This document shows, piece after piece, positions 43,745 to 50,810 of a DNA stretch of 64,000 nucleotides. The notes under the pieces were generated by a model that saw only the letters and a list, made by a program, of their open reading frames with translations, did not search any database and was not told the DNA's origin. Within the stretch, counting starts at the first letter, position 1, and every line of letters starts with the position of its first letter. The translations under genes were made by a program, and so were the position numbers. Source of the DNA: Exiguobacterium profundum (lineage in GTDB: Bacteria; Bacillota; Bacilli; Exiguobacteriales; Exiguobacteriaceae); contig NZ_MRSV01000001.1 in the NCBI RefSeq assembly GCF_001909285.1, positions 1,383,331-1,447,330 on the forward strand, in the 5' to 3' direction.

Positions 43745-44347
43745 ATGTTGAAAAAAATCATGACGCTCTTACTTCTCGCCATCGCCGTATTTGCATTTGC
43801 TCTACCCACTTCACCAGTAGAAGCAAAAAAAAAAAAAGTATATGTTGCAACAAAGTCAGGTTCGAAGATGGTCTATGCAGAAGGGAAATCAAATGCACGA
43901 GTAATTGGGAAGATGACGGCGAGTGATCGTCTTCAACGTACAGGTTCTCGAGGTGCTTGGATTCGCGTGAACTATAAAGGGAAGGCCGGATGGGTTCCTA
44001 CAAAGAACTTACGTACTGTAAGTGCTCCTAAACCGCTCAAACCAGCAAGCGTGAAGACGTATACGATGAAAGCGTCCGCATATACACCGTACTGCAAGGG
44101 ATGTTCAGGTAAGACAGCACTTGGATGGAACGTTCGTACCCAAAAGCGAAATGTAGTCGCGGTAGACCCGCGCGTCATTCCACTCGGAACGAAAGTGCAA
44201 GTATTCGTAGGGGGCAAGTCGATGGGTACCTACACGGCAGCTGACACTGGTGGCGCCATCAAAGGAAATAAAATTGACATCTTAATGTATTCGCAAAATG
44301 CAGCGATTCAATTTGGTCGTAAAACGGTTACAGTCAAGGTGTTATAA
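43745..44347 (+). CDS. Secreted cell-wall protein with SH3b and 3D domains (YocH-like)
   Basis: A 200-residue exported protein. Residues 1-27 are a signal peptide ending SPVEA, followed by a Lys4 run from an A13 tract. An SH3b domain (about 30-90, ending WVPTKNLRTV) probably binds the wall. The C-terminal 3D domain (about 105-200) has YTPYCKGCSGKTALG, VVAVDPRVIPLGTKV and YTAADTGGAIKGNKIDIL with the three Asp of the lytic-transglycosylase-like fold. YocH of B. subtilis, a WalRK target, has a comparable 3D domain but LysM repeats. Likely peptidoglycan hydrolase. Confidence 0.88.
   Translation: MLKKIMTLLLLAIAVFAFALPTSPVEAKKKKVYVATKSGSKMVYAEGKSNARVIGKMTASDRLQRTGSRGAWIRVNYKGKAGWVPTKNLRTVSAPKPLKPASVKTYTMKASAYTPYCKGCSGKTALGWNVRTQKRNVVAVDPRVIPLGTKVQVFVGGKSMGTYTAADTGGAIKGNKIDILMYSQNAAIQFGRKTVTVKVL
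43825..43837 (+). repeat. A13 tract after the signal peptide of the YocH-like gene
   Basis: Thirteen A encode four Lys directly after the signal peptide. A one-base slip would abolish the mature protein. Confidence 0.9.
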
Positions 44348-44354
44348 TGCATAG

Positions 44355-44389
44355 GAAAAGGGTCTTGCGATTGCGCGAGACCCTTTTTG
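44355..44389. terminator. Bidirectional terminator between the YocH-like and usp genes
   Basis: AAAAGGGTCT pairs with AGACCCTTTT, extended by a GCG/CGC pair, around a short loop. Confidence 0.83.
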
Positions 44390-44401
44390 ATGGATGGGTG
44401 A

Positions 44402-44839
44402 TTATTGACGAACGATAAGGACGTCACATTTCGCATAACGGACGATGCTTTCAGAAACGCTTCCGATAAAGAACCGTTCAACGGCGTTTAACCCTGTCGC
44501 ACCACAAATAATAAGATCAATATCATGGTTAGGTGCAATCTTTTTCGCAATCGTCTCTTTCGGGGAACCGTATTCAATCACCGTTTCGACTTCTTTTACG
44601 CCACGCTCTTTCGCGCGATTGACATAGTCTTCAAGTAACTCTTTCGCATATGTCTCGGCACGCTCTGTGATTGTGCGGTCGTAAGCTTCTACAGTCGCAA
44701 ACGTACGCGTATCAATCACATGACCAACGTACAGTTTTCCTTCGTTACGAATCGCGACATCGATTGCTGTTTCAAATGCACGTTCTGCCTCTTTAGAGCC
44801 GTCAACGGCAGATAAAATGTGTTTGTATACAATTGCCAT
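44402..44839 (-). CDS. Universal stress protein, UspA family
   Basis: A 145-residue cytoplasmic protein with one Usp domain. IVYKHILSAVDGSKEAERAF at the N-terminus holds the Asp that contacts adenine, and GATGLNAVERFFIGSVSESIVRYAKCDVLIV is the G-x2-G-x9-GS phosphate-binding motif, so it is the ATP-binding subtype. ATG 44839 is chosen because it starts the conserved domain; upstream in-frame codons add an unlikely extension. Monocistronic. Confidence 0.92.
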   Translation of the reverse strand: MAIVYKHILSAVDGSKEAERAFETAIDVAIRNEGKLYVGHVIDTRTFATVEAYDRTITERAETYAKELLEDYVNRAKERGVKEVETVIEYGSPKETIAKKIAPNHDIDLIICGATGLNAVERFFIGSVSESIVRYAKCDVLIVRQ

Positions 44840-45022
44840 GTAAATCCCAACCTTTCGCTCGAAATATACGTTCGGCTTACATATATAGTATACCACTTCT
44901 TTCAGTTTTCACGCTTTTTCGCCATGAAATTGCGTGAATTTTTTCATGACGATGTTCACGACATGTCCAAGTTTGGAATTCGTGTGAAAGAACGGGTAAA
45001 ATAAGGCGGAGGAGGTAGGGCG

Positions 45023-45748
45023 ATGAAACATGTAATGATTACATCTGGTGCCAAAGGGATCGGACGCGTAGTGACGGAGCGTCTGTTACAAGATGGGTGG
45101 CACGTCAGCATTTTGCAACGGAATCCGATTGACTGGGAACATGAACGGATACATATGATCGAGGCCGGATTGACGGACCGCGAACAACTGCTCTCAGCCT
45201 ATGAGAAAGCGGTCGAACGCTTTGGTGAACCGAACGCCTTGATTTTAAATGCAGGTCCATATATCTTTGAGCGGAAACCGCTCGTCGAATTGACAGACGA
45301 AGAGTGGGACGAAGTACTCACGGGCAACCTGTCCGCCTCATTTTGGTTGATGCGTCGTGCGATTCCTTCCATGCGCTCAAATCGATTTGGACGCATCATC
45401 TCGTATGGGTTTCCGGAAAGTGGGACGGCCCCTGGCTGGATCCATCGTTCTGCGTTTGCCGCTGCAAAGACGGGACTCGTCAGTTTGACAAAATCGGTCG
45501 CGCTAGAAGAGGCCCCGTTCGGGATTACGGCGAACATGGTCAATCCGGGCAATATCGTCGGCTCTCAAAAGGAGATGCGCATTGATGAAGCGGAAGTGGA
45601 TGAAGGAACTCCAGTCGGTCGACACGGGACAGGAGAAGATATCGCGCGTTTGATTTCGTTCTTATTACAAGAAGACTCGGACATGATCACAGGTGCCATC
45701 ATCGATGTGACAGGCGGCGTCAACGTCGTCCATCAATACCGAAAGTGA
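45023..45748 (+). CDS. Short-chain dehydrogenase/reductase-like protein lacking the catalytic Tyr
   Basis: A 241-residue SDR-fold protein. The nucleotide motif is ITSGAKGIGRVV (Ser replaces the usual first Gly-adjacent Thr-Gly order), LILNAGPY is the NAG motif, and VNPGNIVGSQ follows the active site. The catalytic Tyr-x3-Lys reads Phe-AAA-Lys (SAFAAAKTG, about residue 152), so the Tyr is Phe. It may still bind NAD(P) or use another mechanism. GGAGGAGG precedes the ATG. It lies 10 bases before the phosphoesterase gene. Resembles B. subtilis YtkK by fold and region. Confidence 0.85.
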   Translation: MKHVMITSGAKGIGRVVTERLLQDGWHVSILQRNPIDWEHERIHMIEAGLTDREQLLSAYEKAVERFGEPNALILNAGPYIFERKPLVELTDEEWDEVLTGNLSASFWLMRRAIPSMRSNRFGRIISYGFPESGTAPGWIHRSAFAAAKTGLVSLTKSVALEEAPFGITANMVNPGNIVGSQKEMRIDEAEVDEGTPVGRHGTGEDIARLISFLLQEDSDMITGAIIDVTGGVNVVHQYRK

Positions 45749-45758
45749 GGGGAACGCG

Positions 45759-46481
45759 ATGAAGATTGGAGTGGTCACGGACGTTCATGGAAATCTCGAG
45801 GCGTTGGAGGCTGCACTTCAAGTCATGGATGCGGAGCGGGTCGACGTCATCTGGTCGCTCGGTGACATGATTGCAATGGGACCGGACTCTAATGCGGTCA
45901 TGGAACGTTTGTTAGACCGGGGAACGCATATGATTTCTGGGAATCATGATGAAGCGGTTCTTTCCCTTTTGGCTGGACACGGTCATCCAGAAAGTTATGC
46001 TCATACGCGCCCACACCATGAGTGGGTTGCACGTCATCTAGAGACTCGATATGCGGATGTCCTCGAATCCCTTCCACGAACAATGTCCGTCAAAATGGTT
46101 GGCGAAACGGTGTTCGGCATTCATTATCATATCCCGACCGAACGACGCCACGCCACGATTGTCGAAGAACCGTTTCACGAGATTCTCGAACCGACACTGG
46201 AAAATATGCAGCGACTGTATGGAGCATATACAGGAGAAATCGTGTTATTCGGACATCACCATCCTGTCCATCTGTTTGAAGATGACACCAAGCGCTACGT
46301 CAATCCTGGTGCGCTCGGAGTGGCGAAAGATGACCTGGCTCGCTTTGCCATATTATCTGAAGGAGAAACCGGGATTGCTCTTGAACTGAAGGCGGTCCCA
46401 TATGACAAATGTGCCTTTTTAGAGAAGATGGAACGTTATGACGTACCGCAACGGGATGTCATGCTGCGCTTGTTTTATTAA
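45759..46481 (+). CDS. Calcineurin-like metallophosphoesterase
   Basis: A 240-residue soluble phosphoesterase of the YfcE/DevT-like group. Metal-binding motifs in order are VVTDVHGNLEAL (D-x-H), WSLGDMIAMGPD (GD), SGNHDEAV (GNHD), and VLFGHHHPVHLF with YVNPGALG near the end. The substrate is unknown; relatives act on nucleotides or cyclic nucleotides. It is in an operon with the SDR gene, 10 bases apart. Confidence 0.88.
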   Translation: MKIGVVTDVHGNLEALEAALQVMDAERVDVIWSLGDMIAMGPDSNAVMERLLDRGTHMISGNHDEAVLSLLAGHGHPESYAHTRPHHEWVARHLETRYADVLESLPRTMSVKMVGETVFGIHYHIPTERRHATIVEEPFHEILEPTLENMQRLYGAYTGEIVLFGHHHPVHLFEDDTKRYVNPGALGVAKDDLARFAILSEGETGIALELKAVPYDKCAFLEKMERYDVPQRDVMLRLFY

Positions 46482-46488
46482 GATATGT

Positions 46489-46524
46489 AAAAAGTGCGAT
46501 CCTTGAGAATGGATCGCACTTTTT
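46489..46524. terminator. Bidirectional terminator between the phosphoesterase gene and the M24 gene
   Basis: AAAAAGTGCGATCC and GGATCGCACTTTTT form a perfect 14-bp stem with an 8-base loop. Confidence 0.9.
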
Positions 46525-46525
46525 G

Positions 46526-47623
46526 TCATTCAATCTCTTGAAGTGTTTTCGGATAACTCGTCAATGTGATGGGACCACTTTCTGTCATTACGAGATCGTC
46601 TTCAATACGGACTCCGCCGACTCCCGGTAGATAGATACCCGGTTCGACTGTGAACGTCATCCCGACTTGGGCGGTCATGTCATTGTTCGCTGCCATCGAG
46701 GGGTGTTCGTGTACTTCGATTCCAATTCCGTGACCGATTCGATGAGTGAAGTATTCACCATATCCTGCAGACGTGATGACTTGTCGTGCCGCGATATCGA
46801 TTGCGCCGAGTGTCGTACCGACGTTCGCCATCTCGATTGCGGCTTCCTCAGCCTGAAGAACCGTTTCGTAAATCTCACGTTGTTTGCGACTCGCCTCACC
46901 GAAGACAACCGTCCGAGTGATGTCTGAACAGTATCCCTGCCAGACGACACCGAGGTCGAACAAGGCAAAATCTCCTTTTTTCAAGCGGTTGTTGCCTGGG
47001 ACACCGTGAGGGTCGGCACTATTCTCACCGAACAAGACGAGCGTGTCGAACGACATTTCACGGACGCCTTGCTGTTTCATGGCGTATTCAATATCCGCGA
47101 TGACCTCGAGTTCTGTCACGCCTTCACGGAGGGAGCGGATCCCGGCTTCGATGGCCATATCTGCCAACTCGGCGGCCCGCTTCATGATCCGGACTTCATC
47201 CGGTGATTTGATCATACGTAACGTTTGGAGCTCGTCTGTCAAATCGATAATTGACAGACCGGCAAAACCGGCGCGAAGCTGCTCGACTCGGTTGAATGTC
47301 AAATGCTCCCCTTCGATTCCGATTCGTTCAGGAACGATTTGGTTATCGAGGAATAACTTGACGATTTTGTCCCATGGGTTTTCATGGTCCATATACGTCA
47401 CGATTTCACCTGACCAGTCACTCGCTTCGACAATCCCTTTTTCAAGTGCTTTTCAGATGATGGCAGTTGTGCCGTTCTTCAAAACTAAAATGGCGATCAA
47501 TCGCTCGTGCGCTTCCGCGTATACTCCCGAGAAATAAAACACGGATGCTTTCGACGTGATGAATGCTGCATCTAACCCTTTTGTCGCTAGAGATTGTGCA
47601 ATTTGATTGGTGCGTTGATTCAA
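46526..47623 (-). pseudogene. M24 family Xaa-Pro peptidase, interrupted by in-frame TGA
   Basis: The full frame of 365 residues from TTG 47623 (GGAAGGG upstream) is the right length for an Xaa-Pro dipeptidase. The C-terminal pita-bread domain is complete: FDLGVVWQGYCSDITRT (two Asp), THRIGHGIGIEVHEHPS (His), TVEPGIYLPG (Glu) and RIEDDLVMTESG (Glu). The N-terminal domain (NQRTNQIAQSLATKGLDAAFITSKASVFYFSG) is also recognisable. Codon 57 is TGA (plus strand TCA at 47453-47455) with the frame unchanged on both sides. An internal restart at ATG 47401 would leave only 291 residues. Possibly recent inactivation or an error. Confidence 0.85.
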
Positions 47624-47707
47624 GTTGAATCCCTTCCCTTCTACCTCTTACGTTGACTACTCGTCTATTATAGCTGTTTCGAAAACAGAAAGGAAATGTT
47701 GCAATTT

Positions 47708-47748
47708 GATTGGTACAGTTTGAACTAGTTCGACTGATACAGTATACT
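47708..47748 (+). promoter_or_regulatory. ytoI promoter with palindrome and direct repeats
   Basis: TTGAAC (47720-47725), 17-base spacer, TATACT (47743-47748). GAACTAGTTC (47722-47731) is a perfect 10-bp palindrome from the -35 into the spacer. GATTGGTACAGT (47708) and GACTGATACAGT (47732) are direct repeats 24 bases apart. This looks like an operator. Confidence 0.65.
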
Positions 47749-47788
47749 GAATAGAGTAGAAAATGTATTGAGAGAAGGGACTCCGCGT

Positions 47789-49099
47789 ATGACCACAAAA
47801 CATGAACAGATCATAGCACATATCGAGTCACTCGATGTAGGGTCAAAAATTTCGGTCCGCCAAATCGCCAAAGAGTTGGCTGTATCAGAAGGTACGGCTT
47901 ATCGGGCCATCAAAGAAGCTGAGAACCTAGGTTTCGTATCAACCATTGAACGGGTGGGGACGATTCGGATCAAGCGAAAACATAAAGAAAATATTGAAAA
48001 GCTGACATTCGCCGAAGTCGTCAATATCGTCGATGGTCAGGTGTTGGGCGGACGTAACGGTCTCCACAAGACGCTATCGAAATTTGTAATCGGTGCCATG
48101 AAGCTCGAGGCGATGATGCGATATATCGATGTCGACTCACTCGTCATCATCGGGAACCGCGAGAAAGCGCATGAACTCGTCTTACAATCAGGTGGGGCTG
48201 TGTTGATCACAGGGGGATTCGACACAACGGATGAAGTGAAACGAATGGCAGATAAGTATGATATGCCTGTCATTTCTACATCCTATGACAGTTTTACCGT
48301 CGCGACGATGATCAACCGAGCCATCTATGACCGTCTAATCAAAAAAGAGATTTTACTCGTCTCAGATATCGTCATCCCGCTCCACGATACGTTCTATCTG
48401 AAGTCAGATGACACAGTGAAACGTTGGCACGAGCTGAATGAACGGACGAAACATAATCGGTATCCCGTCATCGATGAACAGATGAAAGTGGTCGGCGTGA
48501 TCACGGCAAAGGATGTCATTGATAAATCACACGACTATGATATTGAGAAGGTCATGACGAAAAGTCCGATTACAGTAGGCGTACAAACGAGTGTCACCAA
48601 TGCCGCGCACCAGATGGTGTGGGAAGGGATCGAGATGTTACCTGTCGTTGATAACTACGGACGTCTGCTTGGGATTATTAGCCGCCAAGATGTGCTGAAG
48701 GCGTTGCAACTGGCGAATCGACAACCGCAAGTCGGTGAGACGTTCGATAACATGATCACGAACCAGCTGAAAGAAGATCCTGCATCGAACGGGACGGCCT
48801 TCACGGTTGAAGTGGCCCCACAGATGACGAGTCATATGGGGACCGCCTCATCTGGCGTGTTGACGACCTTGTTGGTCGAAGGGGCGACGCGAAGTCTACG
48901 TCATATGAAGAAAGGCGATCTCGTGGTTGAGAATATCACCGTCTATTTCATGAAGCCGATTCAAATTGAAAGTCAGATTCGAGTGTCGGCCCATGTCTTC
49001 GACCTCGGTCGGAAGTTCGGGAAAGTGGATGTGGAGATGACGCAAGGGACACAACTTGTCGCCAAAGCGCTCGTCACGGCACAACTCATCGATCGGTAA
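47789..49099 (+). CDS. ytoI: YtoI: HTH, DRTGG, CBS and hot-dog thioesterase domains
   Basis: A 436-residue multidomain regulatory protein. An N-terminal winged HTH (VRQIAKELAVSEGTAYRAIKEAENLG, about residues 20-45) is followed by a DRTGG domain (VVNIVDGQVLGGRNGL..., to about 185), a CBS pair (about 190-305), and a C-terminal hot-dog domain (VAPQMTSHMGTASSGVLTTLLVEGATRSL, about 345-436). It may sense a nucleotide or acyl-CoA and bind DNA. ATG 47789 follows GAGAAGGGA. Conserved next to ytpI and nrnA. Confidence 0.92.
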   Translation: MTTKHEQIIAHIESLDVGSKISVRQIAKELAVSEGTAYRAIKEAENLGFVSTIERVGTIRIKRKHKENIEKLTFAEVVNIVDGQVLGGRNGLHKTLSKFVIGAMKLEAMMRYIDVDSLVIIGNREKAHELVLQSGGAVLITGGFDTTDEVKRMADKYDMPVISTSYDSFTVATMINRAIYDRLIKKEILLVSDIVIPLHDTFYLKSDDTVKRWHELNERTKHNRYPVIDEQMKVVGVITAKDVIDKSHDYDIEKVMTKSPITVGVQTSVTNAAHQMVWEGIEMLPVVDNYGRLLGIISRQDVLKALQLANRQPQVGETFDNMITNQLKEDPASNGTAFTVEVAPQMTSHMGTASSGVLTTLLVEGATRSLRHMKKGDLVVENITVYFMKPIQIESQIRVSAHVFDLGRKFGKVDVEMTQGTQLVAKALVTAQLIDR

Positions 49100-49100
49100 T

Positions 49101-49140
49101 AAAAAGAGCACCTGCTACAGCGCGTAGCATGTGCTCTTTT
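49101..49140. terminator. Bidirectional terminator between ytoI and ytpI
   Basis: AAAAAGAGCACCTGCTAC pairs with GTAGCATGTGCTCTTTTT with one mismatch and a 5-base loop. Confidence 0.88.
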
Positions 49141-49455
49141 TCATGATGGCGTATTCGTCGGTTCTTCTGCGGCGAGAGGGTAAATTTTGCGGTAACGGAT
49201 AAATCCGACAACAGCATTCCCTAAACCGACGACTAACATGACGATGCTGACAATCCAACCGACAGATGAATTCAGACCGAATCCCCCGACCATTTGGTTC
49301 GCAGCGAACAATGCGAGGAATAAACTTAACCAGATCAACGCTTGCGTGTTGAACAACGCTTTTCGGTTTGGCGTCTTTGTCAAAAAAGCGCGGCGCTTGA
49401 AGACAAGGTACGCACCGAGCGCGAACAAAATGAGTCCAATCATGACAAGTTGCAA
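49141..49455 (-). CDS. ytpI: YtpI-like small membrane protein
   Basis: A 104-residue protein with three hydrophobic spans (VMIGLILFALGAYLVF, ALIWLSLFLALFAANQMVGG, VGWIVSIVMLVVGLGNAVVGF) and short basic loops, matching YtpI in size and position. TTG 49455 is nine bases from AAAGGGG and is taken as the start; ATG 49443 is possible. The function is unknown. Divergent from nrnA. Confidence 0.8.
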   Translation of the reverse strand: MQLVMIGLILFALGAYLVFKRRAFLTKTPNRKALFNTQALIWLSLFLALFAANQMVGGFGLNSSVGWIVSIVMLVVGLGNAVVGFIRYRKIYPLAAEEPTNTPS

Positions 49456-49530
49456 GTGAAGGAACCCCTTTCTATCTCGTAATCTGTTATCATCATACCA
49501 TAATAGTGTGTAGGAAAGTGAGGAATCATC

Positions 49531-50499
49531 ATGACGCAATGGCAGGAAGCGGATACAATCAAATCAGAAATTGAGGCGGCTGACACCATTTTCATTCACC
49601 GCCACGTACGACCAGACCCTGATGCGTTGGGGAGCCAGCTTGGTTTACAGCGCATTCTAAAATCGGTTCATCCGGAGAAGCAAATCTATGTGGTCGGTGG
49701 CATGGTTCCAGACCTCGAGTTTTTAGGAAAGATGGAACATGTCGAAGAAGAAATGTATCAAGACGCGCTCGTCCTTATATTAGATACGGCGAATCAAGAG
49801 CGAATCGATGGACCATTTGCGCTAAAAGGGAAGACAATCATTAAAATCGATCATCATCCCGATGAAGATCCATATGCGATGACACAGATTGTCGATACCT
49901 CGGTCAGTTCGACGTCTGAGATGATTGTGGAACTCGCGGACATTTGGAGATATCCAATCGACCAAGAGGCGGCATTTTTACTCTATGCCGGCATCGTAGG
50001 CGACACAGGACGATTCCAGTTTCGAAATGCTACGGCCCGAACGTTTGAGATTGCTTCGGCGCTGATCGCGAAAGACATCGATACGAATAAATTGTACCGA
50101 CACATGTATAAGACCAACTTAGCGACTCTTCAGTTACAAGGGTACGTGTTACAGCACGTCAATGTCACAGAAGAAGGCGTCGGCTATGTGAAGATTGACA
50201 AGGACGTGCTCCGGACGTTCCATGCGTCCCCGGAAGCGGCATCGCAACTCGTCAATAGCTTCTCTGGCCTCGAAGGATTGAAATGTTGGGTCATGTTCGT
50301 GGAAAACAAAGAAGAGATTCGTGTGCGCATCCGGTCGAAAGGTCCTGTCATCAATGAAGTGGCCAAGCGATACCGTGGGGGAGGTCATCCGATGGCGGCT
50401 GGTGCCACGATTGACACATGGGATGAGATGGATGACGTGATTGCGGCTTTGAATGAAGTGGCTGGGGAATTCACGTTTGAAGAAAATGAAGAGAGCTGA
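49531..50499 (+). CDS. nrnA: Bifunctional oligoribonuclease / pAp phosphatase NrnA
   Basis: NrnA degrades short RNA oligonucleotides and dephosphorylates 3',5'-pAp. The 322-residue protein is a DHH/DHHA1 phosphoesterase: IHRHVRPDPDALGSQLGL (about residue 20), LILDTANQERID, IKIDHHPDED (DHH, about 108), GDTGRFQFRN and the C-terminal RGGGHPMAAGAT of DHHA1. The end of the coding region forms one arm of the downstream hairpin. Confidence 0.95.
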   Translation: MTQWQEADTIKSEIEAADTIFIHRHVRPDPDALGSQLGLQRILKSVHPEKQIYVVGGMVPDLEFLGKMEHVEEEMYQDALVLILDTANQERIDGPFALKGKTIIKIDHHPDEDPYAMTQIVDTSVSSTSEMIVELADIWRYPIDQEAAFLLYAGIVGDTGRFQFRNATARTFEIASALIAKDIDTNKLYRHMYKTNLATLQLQGYVLQHVNVTEEGVGYVKIDKDVLRTFHASPEAASQLVNSFSGLEGLKCWVMFVENKEEIRVRIRSKGPVINEVAKRYRGGGHPMAAGATIDTWDEMDDVIAALNEVAGEFTFEENEES

Positions 50500-50518
50500 C
50501 CGAGGTCAGCTCTCTTCA
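50485..50518. terminator. Bidirectional terminator spanning the nrnA stop
   Basis: AGAGAGCTGACC and GGTCAGCTCTCT form a 12-bp stem with a 2-base loop that includes the nrnA stop. The T content downstream is modest. Confidence 0.65.
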
Positions 50519-50707
50519 TTTGTCTCCATTTTCCTTTGGGATGAACCATGTACCTCGTTCGGTCACGTCCTCGACGACGTCGAGCTGATACTCAGTAATG
50601 TACTTACGGAGCCGGTCGATGATTTCTGGGCTGTCGGCAAACACTGTTTGACCATGCTGTAATTTTTCTAACTTATCGCGTGCAATCTGTCCCCGATTGA
50701 TAATCAT
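50516..50707 (-). CDS. Small protein of unknown function (63 residues)
   Basis: Starts at ATG 50707 with AAAGGGGG at good distance, and encodes a charged soluble protein (DSPEIIDRLRKYITEYQLDVVEDVTERGTWFI). It has alternating helix and strand character but no recognised family. It is convergent with nrnA and divergent from dnaE. The ribosome site and codon use support a real gene. Confidence 0.6.
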   Translation of the reverse strand: MIINRGQIARDKLEKLQHGQTVFADSPEIIDRLRKYITEYQLDVVEDVTERGTWFIPKENGDK

Positions 50708-50810
50708 ACGCTTTTACCCCCTTTTGTCGTGAGTTTTGTCTATAATTATTGTATCAGAGAAGTGATGAATTGAGTTTGACAATTCCATTAATATAGAAAG
50801 GAGGCCAACG

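Noticed and set aside
44924-45004. A 26-codon frame (starting MKLREFFHDD) before the SDR gene
   Set aside because: No ribosome site and no conserved feature. It overlaps the leader of the SDR gene and looks like chance.
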